A stretch of DNA of 64,000 nt from NCBI RefSeq assembly GCF_023498005.1, contig NZ_CP097289.1, positions 868,001-932,000 of the forward strand. The letters run 5' to 3'. The notes under the pieces are model-generated. The model did no database searches. It had not been told where the DNA came from and worked only from the letters and a program-made list of their open reading frames with translations. The translations under genes were made by a program, and so were the position numbers. Source of the DNA: Streptomyces durmitorensis. Its GTDB lineage: Bacteria; Actinomycetota; Actinomycetes; Streptomycetales; Streptomycetaceae. Within the stretch, counting starts at the first letter, position 1. Each line of letters starts with the position of its first letter. Below, in pieces: positions 27,995-35,822 of this stretch.

Positions 27995-28411
27995 ATGAAG
28001 TATCTGGTGATGGTTCAGGGAACGCAGGCGGACTACGAGGCGCAGAGCGGCAAGGGGAACGCGACCAGCCCGGCCTGGAGCGAGAAGGACCTGCAGGCGA
28101 TGTTCGCCTTCATGGGCGCACTCAACGACGATCTGGCCGAGTCCGGCGAGATCGTCGACGGTCAGGGCCTGGCCGAGCCCGCGCAGACCCGTCTGGTCGA
28201 CGTGGACAAGGACGGCCGCCCGGTCATCACGGACGGTCCCTACGGCGAGACGAAGGAAGTGCTCGCCGGGTACTGGGTCCTGGACTGCGCGAGCCTCGAC
28301 CGGGTCACGGAGATCGCGAATCGCATCCAGCAGTGCCCGATCCCCGAGGGCGCGCCCAACTACCCCGTCGTGATCCGCCCCATCATGGGTGGCCCCGACG
28401 ACGCATCCTGA
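27995..28411 (+). CDS. DGPF/YCII-related domain protein (second ECF42 partner)
   Basis: This 138-residue YCII-related protein begins KYLVMVQGTQADYEA and has the DGPF motif as TDGPYGETKEVLAGYWV (about residues 76-92), then a helix and a PVVIRPI strand. GGAGGAG (27981-27987) lies seven bases before the ATG. It is the paralog of the protein at 17527 and is likewise coupled to the following ECF42 sigma gene. Function beyond association with ECF42 factors is not established. Confidence 0.87.
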   Translation: MKYLVMVQGTQADYEAQSGKGNATSPAWSEKDLQAMFAFMGALNDDLAESGEIVDGQGLAEPAQTRLVDVDKDGRPVITDGPYGETKEVLAGYWVLDCASLDRVTEIANRIQQCPIPEGAPNYPVVIRPIMGGPDDAS

Positions 28412-29643
28412 ACAGCGAAGCCTTGGTCGAGGACCTGCTGCGCCTGCACGCGCCGCAGGTCCTCGGCGCGCTCGTGCGCCGGTACGGGCACTTCGGCGAG
28501 GCCGAGGACGCAGTGCAGGAGGCGCTGCTCGCCGCGGCCCGGCAGTGGCCCGAGCAGGGCGTTCCCGAGAACCCTCGCGGCTGGCTGATCAGGGTCGCTT
28601 CGCGGCGCCTGACGGATCAGCTGCGCAGTGACGAGGCCCGGCGCAGACGTGAGGAGGAGGCCGCCCAGCTGTCGCCCCGGGACACCTTCACGGCACCCGC
28701 GCCGGGCGAGAGCCGCGCGCCCTCCGACGACGACACCCTGACGCTGCTCTTCCTGTGCTGCCATCCGGGGCTGAGTGCGGCCGCTCAGGTCGCGCTGACG
28801 CTGCGCGCGGTCGGCGGTCTGACCACGGCCGAGATCGCCCGCGCCCATCTCGTGCCCGAGGCGACGATGGCGCAGCGGATCAGCAGGGCGAAGGCCAAGG
28901 TCAAGGGGGTGCCCTTTCGGCAGCCGGGCCCCGAGGACCGTGATCAGCGGCTCGCGGCCGTCCTTCAGGTGCTCTACCTCATCTTCAACGAGGGCTACAC
29001 GGCGACATCGGGCAGTGCTCTGCACCGCTCCGATCTGGCGCGCGAGGCGATCCGGCTGACCCGGGCCGTGCGCACCCTGCTGCCCGAGGAGGGCGCGGTG
29101 ACCGGCCTTCTCGCGCTCATGCTGCTCACCGAGGCCCGCAGCGCAGCTCGCACCGGCCCCCACGGGGAGCTCATCCCGCTCGACGAACAGGACCGCTCGC
29201 GCTGGGACCGGCGCGCGATCGACGAGGGCTGCGCCCTGGTCGAGAAGGCCCTGTCCCAAGGCTCCGCGGGCGCCTACCAGTTGCAGGCGGCGATCGCCGC
29301 GCTGCACGACGAGGCGGCGCGCGCCGACGACACCGACTGGCCGCAGATCCTGGCCCTGTACGACATCCTCGTACGCCGCACGCGCGACCCGATGGCCGAA
29401 CTCAGCCGGGCCGTGGCCTTCGCGATGGTGCACGGGCCGCGGGCCGGGCTCGCCGAAGTCGCGTCTCTGGAGGGCCGGTTGGCGGGCCATCACCGGCTCG
29501 ATGCCGTGCGCGCCCATCTCCTGGAGCGGGCGGGCGACACCGAAGCGGCCCAGGCGGCCTACCAGTTGGCGGCCAAGCGTACGCTGAGCATCCCCGAGAC
29601 CCGCTACCTGCAGATGCGTGCGGCTCGCCTGTCGTCGACCTGA
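28408..29643 (+). CDS. second ECF42-group sigma factor with C-terminal TPR-like extension
   Basis: Region 2 is at about 8-75 (YGHFGEAEDAVQEALLAAARQW, LIRVASRRLTDQLR) and region 4 at about 115-170 (VGGLTTAEIARAHLVPEATMAQRISRAKAKVKG). The extension has LYLIFNEGYTAT, YQLQAAIAALHDEA and a final helical pair. There is no ATG or GTG near the DGPF stop. The best candidates are CTG at 28408, overlapping the stop as CTGA, or TTG at 28423; from the CTG the protein has 411 residues, the same as its paralog. Initiation probably depends on translational coupling to the DGPF gene. Confidence 0.85.
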   Translation: MNSEALVEDLLRLHAPQVLGALVRRYGHFGEAEDAVQEALLAAARQWPEQGVPENPRGWLIRVASRRLTDQLRSDEARRRREEEAAQLSPRDTFTAPAPGESRAPSDDDTLTLLFLCCHPGLSAAAQVALTLRAVGGLTTAEIARAHLVPEATMAQRISRAKAKVKGVPFRQPGPEDRDQRLAAVLQVLYLIFNEGYTATSGSALHRSDLAREAIRLTRAVRTLLPEEGAVTGLLALMLLTEARSAARTGPHGELIPLDEQDRSRWDRRAIDEGCALVEKALSQGSAGAYQLQAAIAALHDEAARADDTDWPQILALYDILVRRTRDPMAELSRAVAFAMVHGPRAGLAEVASLEGRLAGHHRLDAVRAHLLERAGDTEAAQAAYQLAAKRTLSIPETRYLQMRAARLSST

Positions 29644-29654
29644 GCACGGAGAGC

Positions 29655-30326
29655 ATGATGATCAGCGTCCCGGGCGGTCAGGTGACGCTGTCGGACCGGC
29701 GGACACGGCGCAGTTGGCCGGTGGAGGTCGCGGCCCACGAACTCGCGGCGTTCCCCGTCACCCAGGAGCTGTACGCGCAGGTCACCGGCGAGCGGCCGAG
29801 CACCGCGCACGGCGACCGGTTGCCCGTCGAGGGCGTTTCCTGGCTGGACGCGGTCCGGTTCTGCAACGCCCTGTCCCTGCGTGAGGGGCTGGCGCCCGCC
29901 TATCGTCTCCCCGCCGATGGTGAGGGTGCCGAGTGGGACGTGTCCGCCGACGGTTACCGGCTGCCGACCGAGGCCGAGTGGGAGCACGCGTGCCGGGCCG
30001 GCACGGCCGGTGCGCGGTACGGGCCGCTCGACGAGATCGCCTGGCACGGCGGCAACGGCTCCGGACGGATCCACGACGTGGGCGGCAAGCAGGCCAACGC
30101 GTGGGGCCTGTACGACATGCTGGGCAATGTGTGGGAGTGGTGCTGGGACCTCTACGACCCCGAGGTGTACGGCACCTATCGGGTGCTCCGTGGCGGTGGC
30201 TGGTTCGACGAGCACTGGAGCTGCCGGGCCTCGGTGCGGCGCCGCAGCCACCCGACGTTCCGGATCGACGACGTGGGGTTCCGCGTCGCGCGCTCCCCCG
30301 CCGACCGCGAGCCGAGGTGGCGGTAA
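29655..30326 (+). CDS. FGE-sulfatase (SUMF1/EgtB-like) domain protein
   Basis: This 223-residue protein has the formylglycine-generating enzyme fold: PVTQELYAQVTG, PVEGVSWLDAVRFCNALS, YRLPTEAEWEHACRAG, GLYDMLGNVWEWCWD and VGFRVAR. In true FGEs the active site has a Cys-x4-Cys pair after RGGS; here the stretch reads GGWFDEHWSC, so only the second Cys is kept. It is therefore unlikely to be a canonical formylglycine generator. It starts 12 bp after the ECF42 sigma gene and may be the operon's third gene. A second ATG follows at 29658. Confidence 0.82.
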   Translation: MMISVPGGQVTLSDRRTRRSWPVEVAAHELAAFPVTQELYAQVTGERPSTAHGDRLPVEGVSWLDAVRFCNALSLREGLAPAYRLPADGEGAEWDVSADGYRLPTEAEWEHACRAGTAGARYGPLDEIAWHGGNGSGRIHDVGGKQANAWGLYDMLGNVWEWCWDLYDPEVYGTYRVLRGGGWFDEHWSCRASVRRRSHPTFRIDDVGFRVARSPADREPRWR

Positions 30327-30445
30327 GTACACCTCCCGACACCGACCGGCACGTAACGCAGCTCACAGGAACAAGGGTCCGACCTGGGAACACAGGCTAT
30401 TGGTTCACCGTTGAACAGTACGTAGGTCCCGATCGCGATTCCCCC

Positions 30446-30480
30446 GTCCGGTCGGGGCCTACCTCTCTTTCCGACCGGAC
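30446..30480. promoter_or_regulatory. 10-bp perfect inverted repeat
   Basis: GTCCGGTCGG (30446-30455) and CCGACCGGAC (30471-30480) flank a 15-base loop in the 241-bp gap before the next small gene. It may be a terminator for the FGE-like gene or an operator; nothing else is evident in the gap. Confidence 0.4.
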
Positions 30481-30567
30481 ATGTCCATCCCGTTCCGTTT
30501 CACGCCTTCGAGCGCGAATATGCCAACCGCACCGCGCGGCGCACCCCCCGGACGGCATCATGCGTTC

Positions 30568-30897
30568 ATGGACGGTGCCAAGCCTGTGCAGGTCTTGTTC
30601 ACACCCGACGAGTACGAAGCGGTCCAGCGCAACGCGGACCAGCTCGGGCTCCCGGTCGATGAGTTCATACGCCGGGCCGCGACCGTCGACGCCACGGAAC
30701 TCCCCTGCCCCACCACCGGCGCCCGGCGCGGCTCCGGCGCTCCGGCGGCCGTGCCGCCCGTCCGCCGGAGCCTGGGCCCTGGTGGCGCACCCGCGCTCCA
30801 GCGCTTCCTGGACACGCTCGCGGCCGCGGTGGAGCCCGCCCCTGACGAGGAGCGGGTCCCACCGCAGCCGACGGTCCGCAGCTGCTCGGGGCAGTGA
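30568..30897 (+). CDS. small protein with ribbon-helix-helix-like N-terminus
   Basis: This 109-residue protein is not firmly recognised. Its first 40 residues (VQVLFTPDEYEAVQRNADQ, LPVDEFIRRAA) have the strand-helix-helix pattern of ribbon-helix-helix DNA-binding proteins. The rest is Pro/Arg-rich, with one helix (ALQRFLDTLAAAV). The start is uncertain because no clear ribosome binding site precedes the ATG at 30568; an in-frame ATG lies at 30481 at the end of the inverted repeat. It is convergent with the asparagine synthetase gene, three bases apart. Confidence 0.5.
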   Translation: MDGAKPVQVLFTPDEYEAVQRNADQLGLPVDEFIRRAATVDATELPCPTTGARRGSGAPAAVPPVRRSLGPGGAPALQRFLDTLAAAVEPAPDEERVPPQPTVRSCSGQ

Positions 30898-30900
30898 CGC

Positions 30901-32742
30901 TCAGGTCAAGCTGATCTCCGGCTCGTACAGGTCGAGCCAGAGCGCCAGGTCCAGCGTGCGTTCGAGGCCACGCCGGGACGCCTGGGTGATCTGCGGTACG
31001 TCGCGTCCCGCGGCCCGCGCCACCCGGTCACGGTCGACCAGGTCGAAGACCGGGTGGTCGGGCTTGGCGAGGAGGTCCTTGACGTGTTCCTGGAGGGCGG
31101 TCGCGTACTTGGGGTCCTGCGTGGAGGGATAGGGGCTCTTCACGCGGTCGTACACGGAGCGCGGCAGGACGTCCGCGGTCGCCTCCCGCAGGAGGCTCTT
31201 CTCCCTGCCGTCGAAGGACTTCAGGGACCAGGGCGCGTTGTAGACGTACTCGACCAGGCGGTGGTCGCAGAACGGCACCCGCACCTCAAGGCCGACGGCC
31301 ATGCTCGCGCGGTCCTTGCGGTCGAGCAGGACGCGTACGAACCGGGTCAGGTGCAGATGGGAGATCTTCCGCATCCGGTACTCGAAGTCGCTCTCGCCGT
31401 CGAGGCGTCGGATGCCGGCGACCGCCGTGTCGTAACTCTTCTGGATGTACGAGGGGAGGTCGAGGGCCGCGGTCAGGTCCGGGCGCAGGACGTCCGCGTC
31501 GTCGCCGAAGTGCTCGGCGAACTTCACCAGCCAGGGGAAGGTGTCGGCGTTGCGCGCCTCTTCGTCGAAGAACTGGAGGTAGCCGCCGAAGACTTCGTCC
31601 GCGGACTCCCCGGAGAGCGCGACCGTCGAGTGTTCCCTGATGGCCCGGAAGAGGAGGTAGAGCGAGGCGTCCATGTCGCCGAAGCCCATGGGCAGGTCAC
31701 GGGCGCGGATCATCTTGGCCCTGACCTCGGGGTCGGCGAGGGCGTGCGAGTCCAGGACGATGTCGCGGTGATCGGTGCCGGAGGCCTTGGCCACGTCGTG
31801 CACATAGGGCGTGTCCGGGGTGGAGCGCAGCGCGTCGGCGACGAAGTTCTCGCTCTGGCCGACGAAGTCGACGGCGAAGCTGCGTACGGTCTCGCCCGCT
31901 TCGCCGAGTTGACGCGCGGCGATCGCGGTCATCGCCGAGGAGTCGAGGCCGCCGGAGAGCAGCGTGCAGCGCGGCACGTCCGAGACGAGCTGGCGGCGCA
32001 CGATGTCGTCGAGGAGCTCGCGCACCTTGGCGACGGACTCATCGCGGCCGTCGGGGTGCGGCCGGGTCTCCAGGCGCCAGTAGACGTGACGGCGCAGGCC
32101 TGAGCGGTCGACGGTCACGACGGTGCCGGGCTCGACCTCGCGCATGCCGTCCCACACGGCGTGGCCGGGCGTCTTGACGAAGGTGAAGAGCTCCCGCAGA
32201 CCGTCGGCGTTCACCCGGGCGCGGGCCAGCGGGTTGGCGAGGATCGCCTTGGGCTCGGAGCCGAAGAGGACGCCGTCCGGGGTCTCGTAGTAGTAGAAGG
32301 GCTTGATGCCCATCCGGTCGCGGATCATGACGAGCTTGTCGTCCCTGCCGTCCCACACCGCGAACGCGTACATGCCGTTGAGCCGTTCGGCGACCGCCTC
32401 GCCCCACTCAAGGTAGCCGCGCAGGACGACTTCGGTGTCGGAGTCGGTGGTGAACCGGTGGCCGCGCCCGGTCAGTTCGCGGCGCAGTTCGGTGTAGTTG
32501 TAGGTCTCCCCCGAGTAGACGAGGGCGACGGTGCCGCGCGGCATGCGCGCGGTCATGGGCTGGCGCCCGCCGGGCAGGTCGATGATGGCGAGCCTGCGGT
32601 GCCCCAGTCCGGCAGGGCCCTCGATCCAGGTGCCGCGGTCGTCGGGGCCGCGGCAGGACATCGTCTCGGTCATCGCGTCCAAGGTGCCGGAGACGGACCG
32701 CAGATCACGGTCGAAGGAGACCCAGCCAGTAATGCCACACAT
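30901..32742 (-). CDS. asnB: asparagine synthetase (glutamine-hydrolysing)
   Basis: This 613-residue two-domain enzyme has an N-terminal glutaminase with nucleophile Cys2 (MCGITGW), RGPDDRGTW and a GET-type motif (SGETYNYTE). The C-terminal synthetase domain has the PP-loop LSGGLDSSAM and SGESADEVFGGY. It makes asparagine from aspartate, glutamine and ATP, though Streptomyces also keeps asnB-like paralogs that amidate other acids. The N-terminal Cys fixes the start. The 176 bp upstream separate it from the TetR gene on the same strand. Confidence 0.92.
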   Translation of the reverse strand: MCGITGWVSFDRDLRSVSGTLDAMTETMSCRGPDDRGTWIEGPAGLGHRRLAIIDLPGGRQPMTARMPRGTVALVYSGETYNYTELRRELTGRGHRFTTDSDTEVVLRGYLEWGEAVAERLNGMYAFAVWDGRDDKLVMIRDRMGIKPFYYYETPDGVLFGSEPKAILANPLARARVNADGLRELFTFVKTPGHAVWDGMREVEPGTVVTVDRSGLRRHVYWRLETRPHPDGRDESVAKVRELLDDIVRRQLVSDVPRCTLLSGGLDSSAMTAIAARQLGEAGETVRSFAVDFVGQSENFVADALRSTPDTPYVHDVAKASGTDHRDIVLDSHALADPEVRAKMIRARDLPMGFGDMDASLYLLFRAIREHSTVALSGESADEVFGGYLQFFDEEARNADTFPWLVKFAEHFGDDADVLRPDLTAALDLPSYIQKSYDTAVAGIRRLDGESDFEYRMRKISHLHLTRFVRVLLDRKDRASMAVGLEVRVPFCDHRLVEYVYNAPWSLKSFDGREKSLLREATADVLPRSVYDRVKSPYPSTQDPKYATALQEHVKDLLAKPDHPVFDLVDRDRVARAAGRDVPQITQASRRGLERTLDLALWLDLYEPEISLT

Positions 32743-32918
32743 GCGCTACCTCCTGCTTCACGCTGCCTCTGCGCTTCCACCCGACGAACTAGGTGTAGAT
32801 AGCAGCTATACGGCGAGCGTGCGCCTCGCGACTGCGTACGGTCAATGAGCCGGTAACACGGAACGGCACATTCCGGCCAACGGCAAAGAGTTCTCCAAAG
32901 GGGCTCCCACCTGCGCTT

Positions 32919-33563
32919 TCACTCGGCGGCGTGGGCAGCCCGGAGCGCGTCACGCAGCAGCGCCGCCACGTCGTCGCGGGCCCGGCCGATCGCGTCCGGG
33001 AAGATGCGCAGACCGTGCGCGACCAGGGCGCCCTCATGCAGCAGCATGAGCGTCCGGCCGAGCTTCGCCGCCCTCCGGGGAGCGATGTCGCGGGCGAGCC
33101 CGGTGAACAGGGCGAGCATCCAGGCCTTCTGGCCGGTGATGACCTGATACGCGGGGTGCGTGGGGTCGCTGATCTCGGCGTGCGCGTTGACCATGCTGCA
33201 CCCCTTGACGCTGTTCGTGTCGGCCCAGTCGCGCGAGGCGTCGAAAACGGCCAGGATCCTGGCCCGCGGGGCGGTCGCGGCCTCGACGTACGGAGCGAGG
33301 AATGCCTGCCAGCGCTCGTCGCGGGCCGCCAGATACTCGACGACGATCTGCTCCTTGGAGCCGAACCGGTCGTACAGCGTCTTCTTGGTGACCCCGGCCT
33401 CGGCGGCGATGAGGTCCACGCCGACGGCATGGATGCCGCGGTCGTAGAACAGCGCGCTCGCGGCGTCCAGGGCGCGCCGCGCACCCGGCGTCATGACGAT
33501 CCTCCGCGGCGCGCTCGTGGAGCCCGTGGCGGCCTTCGCGATCTCACTCACCCTGTCACCCAT
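32919..33563 (-). CDS. TetR-family transcriptional regulator
   Basis: This 214-residue repressor-type protein has an N-terminal TetR helix-turn-helix (about 26-72, GVDLIAAEAGVTKKTLYDRFGSKEQ) and a helical ligand-binding domain containing GCSMVNAHAE. It is divergent from a DMT-family transporter, and two copies of one palindromic site lie between them, so it very probably represses the transporter and itself. The ligand is unknown. Confidence 0.88.
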   Translation of the reverse strand: MGDRVSEIAKAATGSTSAPRRIVMTPGARRALDAASALFYDRGIHAVGVDLIAAEAGVTKKTLYDRFGSKEQIVVEYLAARDERWQAFLAPYVEAATAPRARILAVFDASRDWADTNSVKGCSMVNAHAEISDPTHPAYQVITGQKAWMLALFTGLARDIAPRRAAKLGRTLMLLHEGALVAHGLRIFPDAIGRARDDVAALLRDALRAAHAAE

Positions 33564-33571
33564 ACCCCCAT

Positions 33572-33619
33572 AGTAAACCGATCTGTATAGTCGAGGAGGA
33601 GTAGACAGATCGGTTTACT
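33572..33619. promoter_or_regulatory. paired TetR operators between the regulator and DMT transporter genes
   Basis: AGTAAACCGATCTGT (33572-33586) and its exact complement ACAGATCGGTTTACT (33605-33619) form a 15-bp inverted repeat. Each arm is itself half of an imperfect palindrome of the type TA-N-AC-N-GATC-N-GT-N-TA (33574-33589 and 33602-33617), with centres 28 bp apart. This fits two TetR dimers in the 112-bp divergent promoter. Confidence 0.75.
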
Positions 33620-33675
33620 CTGCCGTCCGCTCCCGACGGCCCTGTCGGGACCTCAGCCGCCATCGGAGGACCGCC

Positions 33676-34638
33676 ATGAACGTCCTGCTCTCGATCGCGT
33701 TCGTACTGACCTGGAGCTCCGGCTTCATCGGGGCCAAACTGGGCGCCGGCAGCGCCTCCGCGGTGACGGTCCTGATGTGGCGCTTCCTGCCGCTGGCTCT
33801 CGTGCTCGCCCTCGTCGCCCTCACCGTGGCGCGGGCGTCCTGGCGCGGGCTCACGGCACGCGACGCGCTGCGGCAGGCGGCGGTCGGGGCGCTGTCGCAG
33901 AGCGGCTATCTGCTCACCGTGTACTACGCGATACAACTCGGCGTCTCCAGCGGCACCACCGCCCTGATCGACGGCACCCAGCCGCTGGTCGCGGGCGCCC
34001 TGGCCGGGCCGCTGCTCGGCCAGTACGTCTCGCGCACGCAGTGGGTGGGCCTCGGGCTCGGCGTGACCGGGGTCGTCATCGTGACCGCGGCGGACGCCAC
34101 GGGCGGCACGGACGCTCCCTGGTGGGCCTATCTGGTGCCGTTCCTCGGGATGTTCTCGCTGGTCGCGGCGACCTTCCTGGACCGCCGCTCCCCCCGTCAG
34201 GTCGCCCCGGCGGTCTCCATGACAGTCCACTGCGTGACCAGCGCCGTCATCTTCACGGCGCTGGCCGTGGGCGCGGGCGCCGCGGTGCCGCCGGCGGAGG
34301 CGTCGTTCTGGGTGGCCATCAGCTGGCTGGTGACGCTCTCCACCTTCGGCGGGTACGGGCTCTACTGGCTGATCCTGCGGCGCTCCGGGGTCACGCAGGT
34401 CAACACGCTCATGTTCCTGATGGCTCCGGTGACGGCGCTGTGGGGCGCCCTGATGTTCGGCGAACCCTTCGGCGTACAGACGGCGTTGGGCCTCGCGGTC
34501 GGGCTCGCGGCGGTCGCCGTCGTGCACCGGGGGAAGGAACCGGCGGCCACGGTGGTGTGCTCGCCGCGGGACGCGTCCACGGCCGCGCAAGCAGCGCGGA
34601 CCGCGCCGCGTCAGTCCGCCAGCCGGAAGTCCGCGTAG
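33676..34638 (+). CDS. EamA/DMT-family transporter
   Basis: This 320-residue drug/metabolite transporter has ten predicted TM helices in two EamA halves (first about 1-140, second about 150-285, with LYWLILRRSGVTQVNTLMFLMAPVTALWGALMFGE) and a basic cytoplasmic tail. Members export amino acids, metabolites or drugs. It is divergent from the TetR gene that probably controls it. Its last 28 bases overlap the convergent cupin gene. Confidence 0.87.
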   Translation: MNVLLSIAFVLTWSSGFIGAKLGAGSASAVTVLMWRFLPLALVLALVALTVARASWRGLTARDALRQAAVGALSQSGYLLTVYYAIQLGVSSGTTALIDGTQPLVAGALAGPLLGQYVSRTQWVGLGLGVTGVVIVTAADATGGTDAPWWAYLVPFLGMFSLVAATFLDRRSPRQVAPAVSMTVHCVTSAVIFTALAVGAGAAVPPAEASFWVAISWLVTLSTFGGYGLYWLILRRSGVTQVNTLMFLMAPVTALWGALMFGEPFGVQTALGLAVGLAAVAVVHRGKEPAATVVCSPRDASTAAQAARTAPRQSASRKSA

Positions 34639-35057
34639 TCGAAGCCGGGCGCGACGACGCAGCTCACCAGGACAGGATCGTCACCGGCCGGGCGCGCCGC
34701 CTGCCACACACCGCCCGGCACCAGGATCTGCGGGCGCTCGCCGTGCTCGACCCCCGGGCCGAGCCGCATGGGCGCCGCGCCCTCCTTCGGGAGTTCGCCG
34801 TCACCTCCCAGACGCAGGTCCAGCGGGCCGCCGCGGTGCCAGAGCCAGATCTCGTCGGAGCGCACCGCGTGCCAGCGGGACTCCTCTCCCGGGCAGAGCA
34901 GGAAGTAGATGGCGGTGGCCGCGGACCGCGGGCCTGGGTAGCCCCGGGGCGTGAAGGACTGGTCCGACACCCAGGTCTCGACGAACCAGCCCCCTTCGGG
35001 GTGCGGCTCCATGCCCAACTCGCTTGCCAGGGCCGGGCGTTCAGTCGCGTCACTCAT
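34611..35057 (-). CDS. cupin-fold DUF985 protein
   Basis: This 148-residue single-domain protein of the DUF985 (cupin_5) type has HPEGGWFVETW at the N-terminus, AIYFLLCPGEESRWHAVRSDEIWLWHRG in the core, VPGGVWQAA, and a final APGFDYADF. The fold binds small molecules or metal, but no function is established for most members. The 3' end overlaps the DMT transporter gene on the opposite strand by 28 bp. Confidence 0.85.
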   Translation of the reverse strand: MSDATERPALASELGMEPHPEGGWFVETWVSDQSFTPRGYPGPRSAATAIYFLLCPGEESRWHAVRSDEIWLWHRGGPLDLRLGGDGELPKEGAAPMRLGPGVEHGERPQILVPGGVWQAARPAGDDPVLVSCVVAPGFDYADFRLAD

Positions 35058-35194
35058 GCGTGCTCTCCGTTCCGGAGGTCTACGGATTCCTCGCCTCCAG
35101 GGACTGTACGTCGACGAGCGGGCCCACCCGGAGCGTGGCGAGGAGGCGCGCGGCGGACGTCGCCCTCACGGAGGGGTTCCTCATGGAGGGTTCC

Positions 35195-35818
35195 TCACGG
35201 AGGGGTGAGGAAGGCCTGCACGGTGGGCGCGTACCGCTCGGTGATCTCGTCGATCGGCGTGCCGCGCACGTGCGGTCCGCGGGCTATTCCGTACATCACG
35301 CCCAGACCGAGCAGCGTGCCCACCGCGAGCTCCGCGCGCACGCCCGCGTCCGGCCCTTCGAGGCGCTCGCGGAGCCGCTCCACCACCTGCGTACGGAAGT
35401 TGGTGCGCAGGGTGTCGCCCTGTTCACGGTGGAGCGGGGCGAAGACGATCCGCAGGATGGGGTCGGCGCCGTGCTCCGCCTGGCCGGTCAGCAGGTGGTG
35501 GACCATGTGGCGGCCCAGTGCGGCGAGGGGCGCGTCGAGCAGGGCATCGGCGTCGGCCTCGAAGGACATGATGCGGGCGAAGAGCGCGTCCTTGTTGCCG
35601 AAGTACTTGAGGATCAACGGCGGGCTCACACCGGCCCGTTCAGCCACCGCCTTGAGCGTGATGTCGGCGTGCGCGTGCCGGGCGAGGAGGTAGCGGGCGG
35701 CACGGATGATGGCGGCCTTCGTCGCCTCGGCGTCGCGGCGGGCGGGTCCAGTGGCACACGCCCCGGGTTCCGGTGCCGCGCCAAAGGCCCTTGCGGTCAT
35801 GGCGTCAGAGGTGTTCAA
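35195..35818 (-). CDS. TetR-family transcriptional regulator, TTG start
   Basis: This 207-residue protein has a TetR helix-turn-helix at about 28-75 (ADITLKAVAERAGVSPPLILKYFGNKDALFARIM) and a TetR-type C-terminal domain. I chose TTG at 35818 because AAGGAG (35827-35832) lies eight bases upstream and the codon is only 4 bp past the stop of the MFS gene. ATG at 35800 is the alternative. It is the second gene of an exporter-regulator operon and probably controls it. Confidence 0.85.
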   Translation of the reverse strand: MNTSDAMTARAFGAAPEPGACATGPARRDAEATKAAIIRAARYLLARHAHADITLKAVAERAGVSPPLILKYFGNKDALFARIMSFEADADALLDAPLAALGRHMVHHLLTGQAEHGADPILRIVFAPLHREQGDTLRTNFRTQVVERLRERLEGPDAGVRAELAVGTLLGLGVMYGIARGPHVRGTPIDEITERYAPTVQAFLTPP

Positions 35819-35822
35819 GGCG

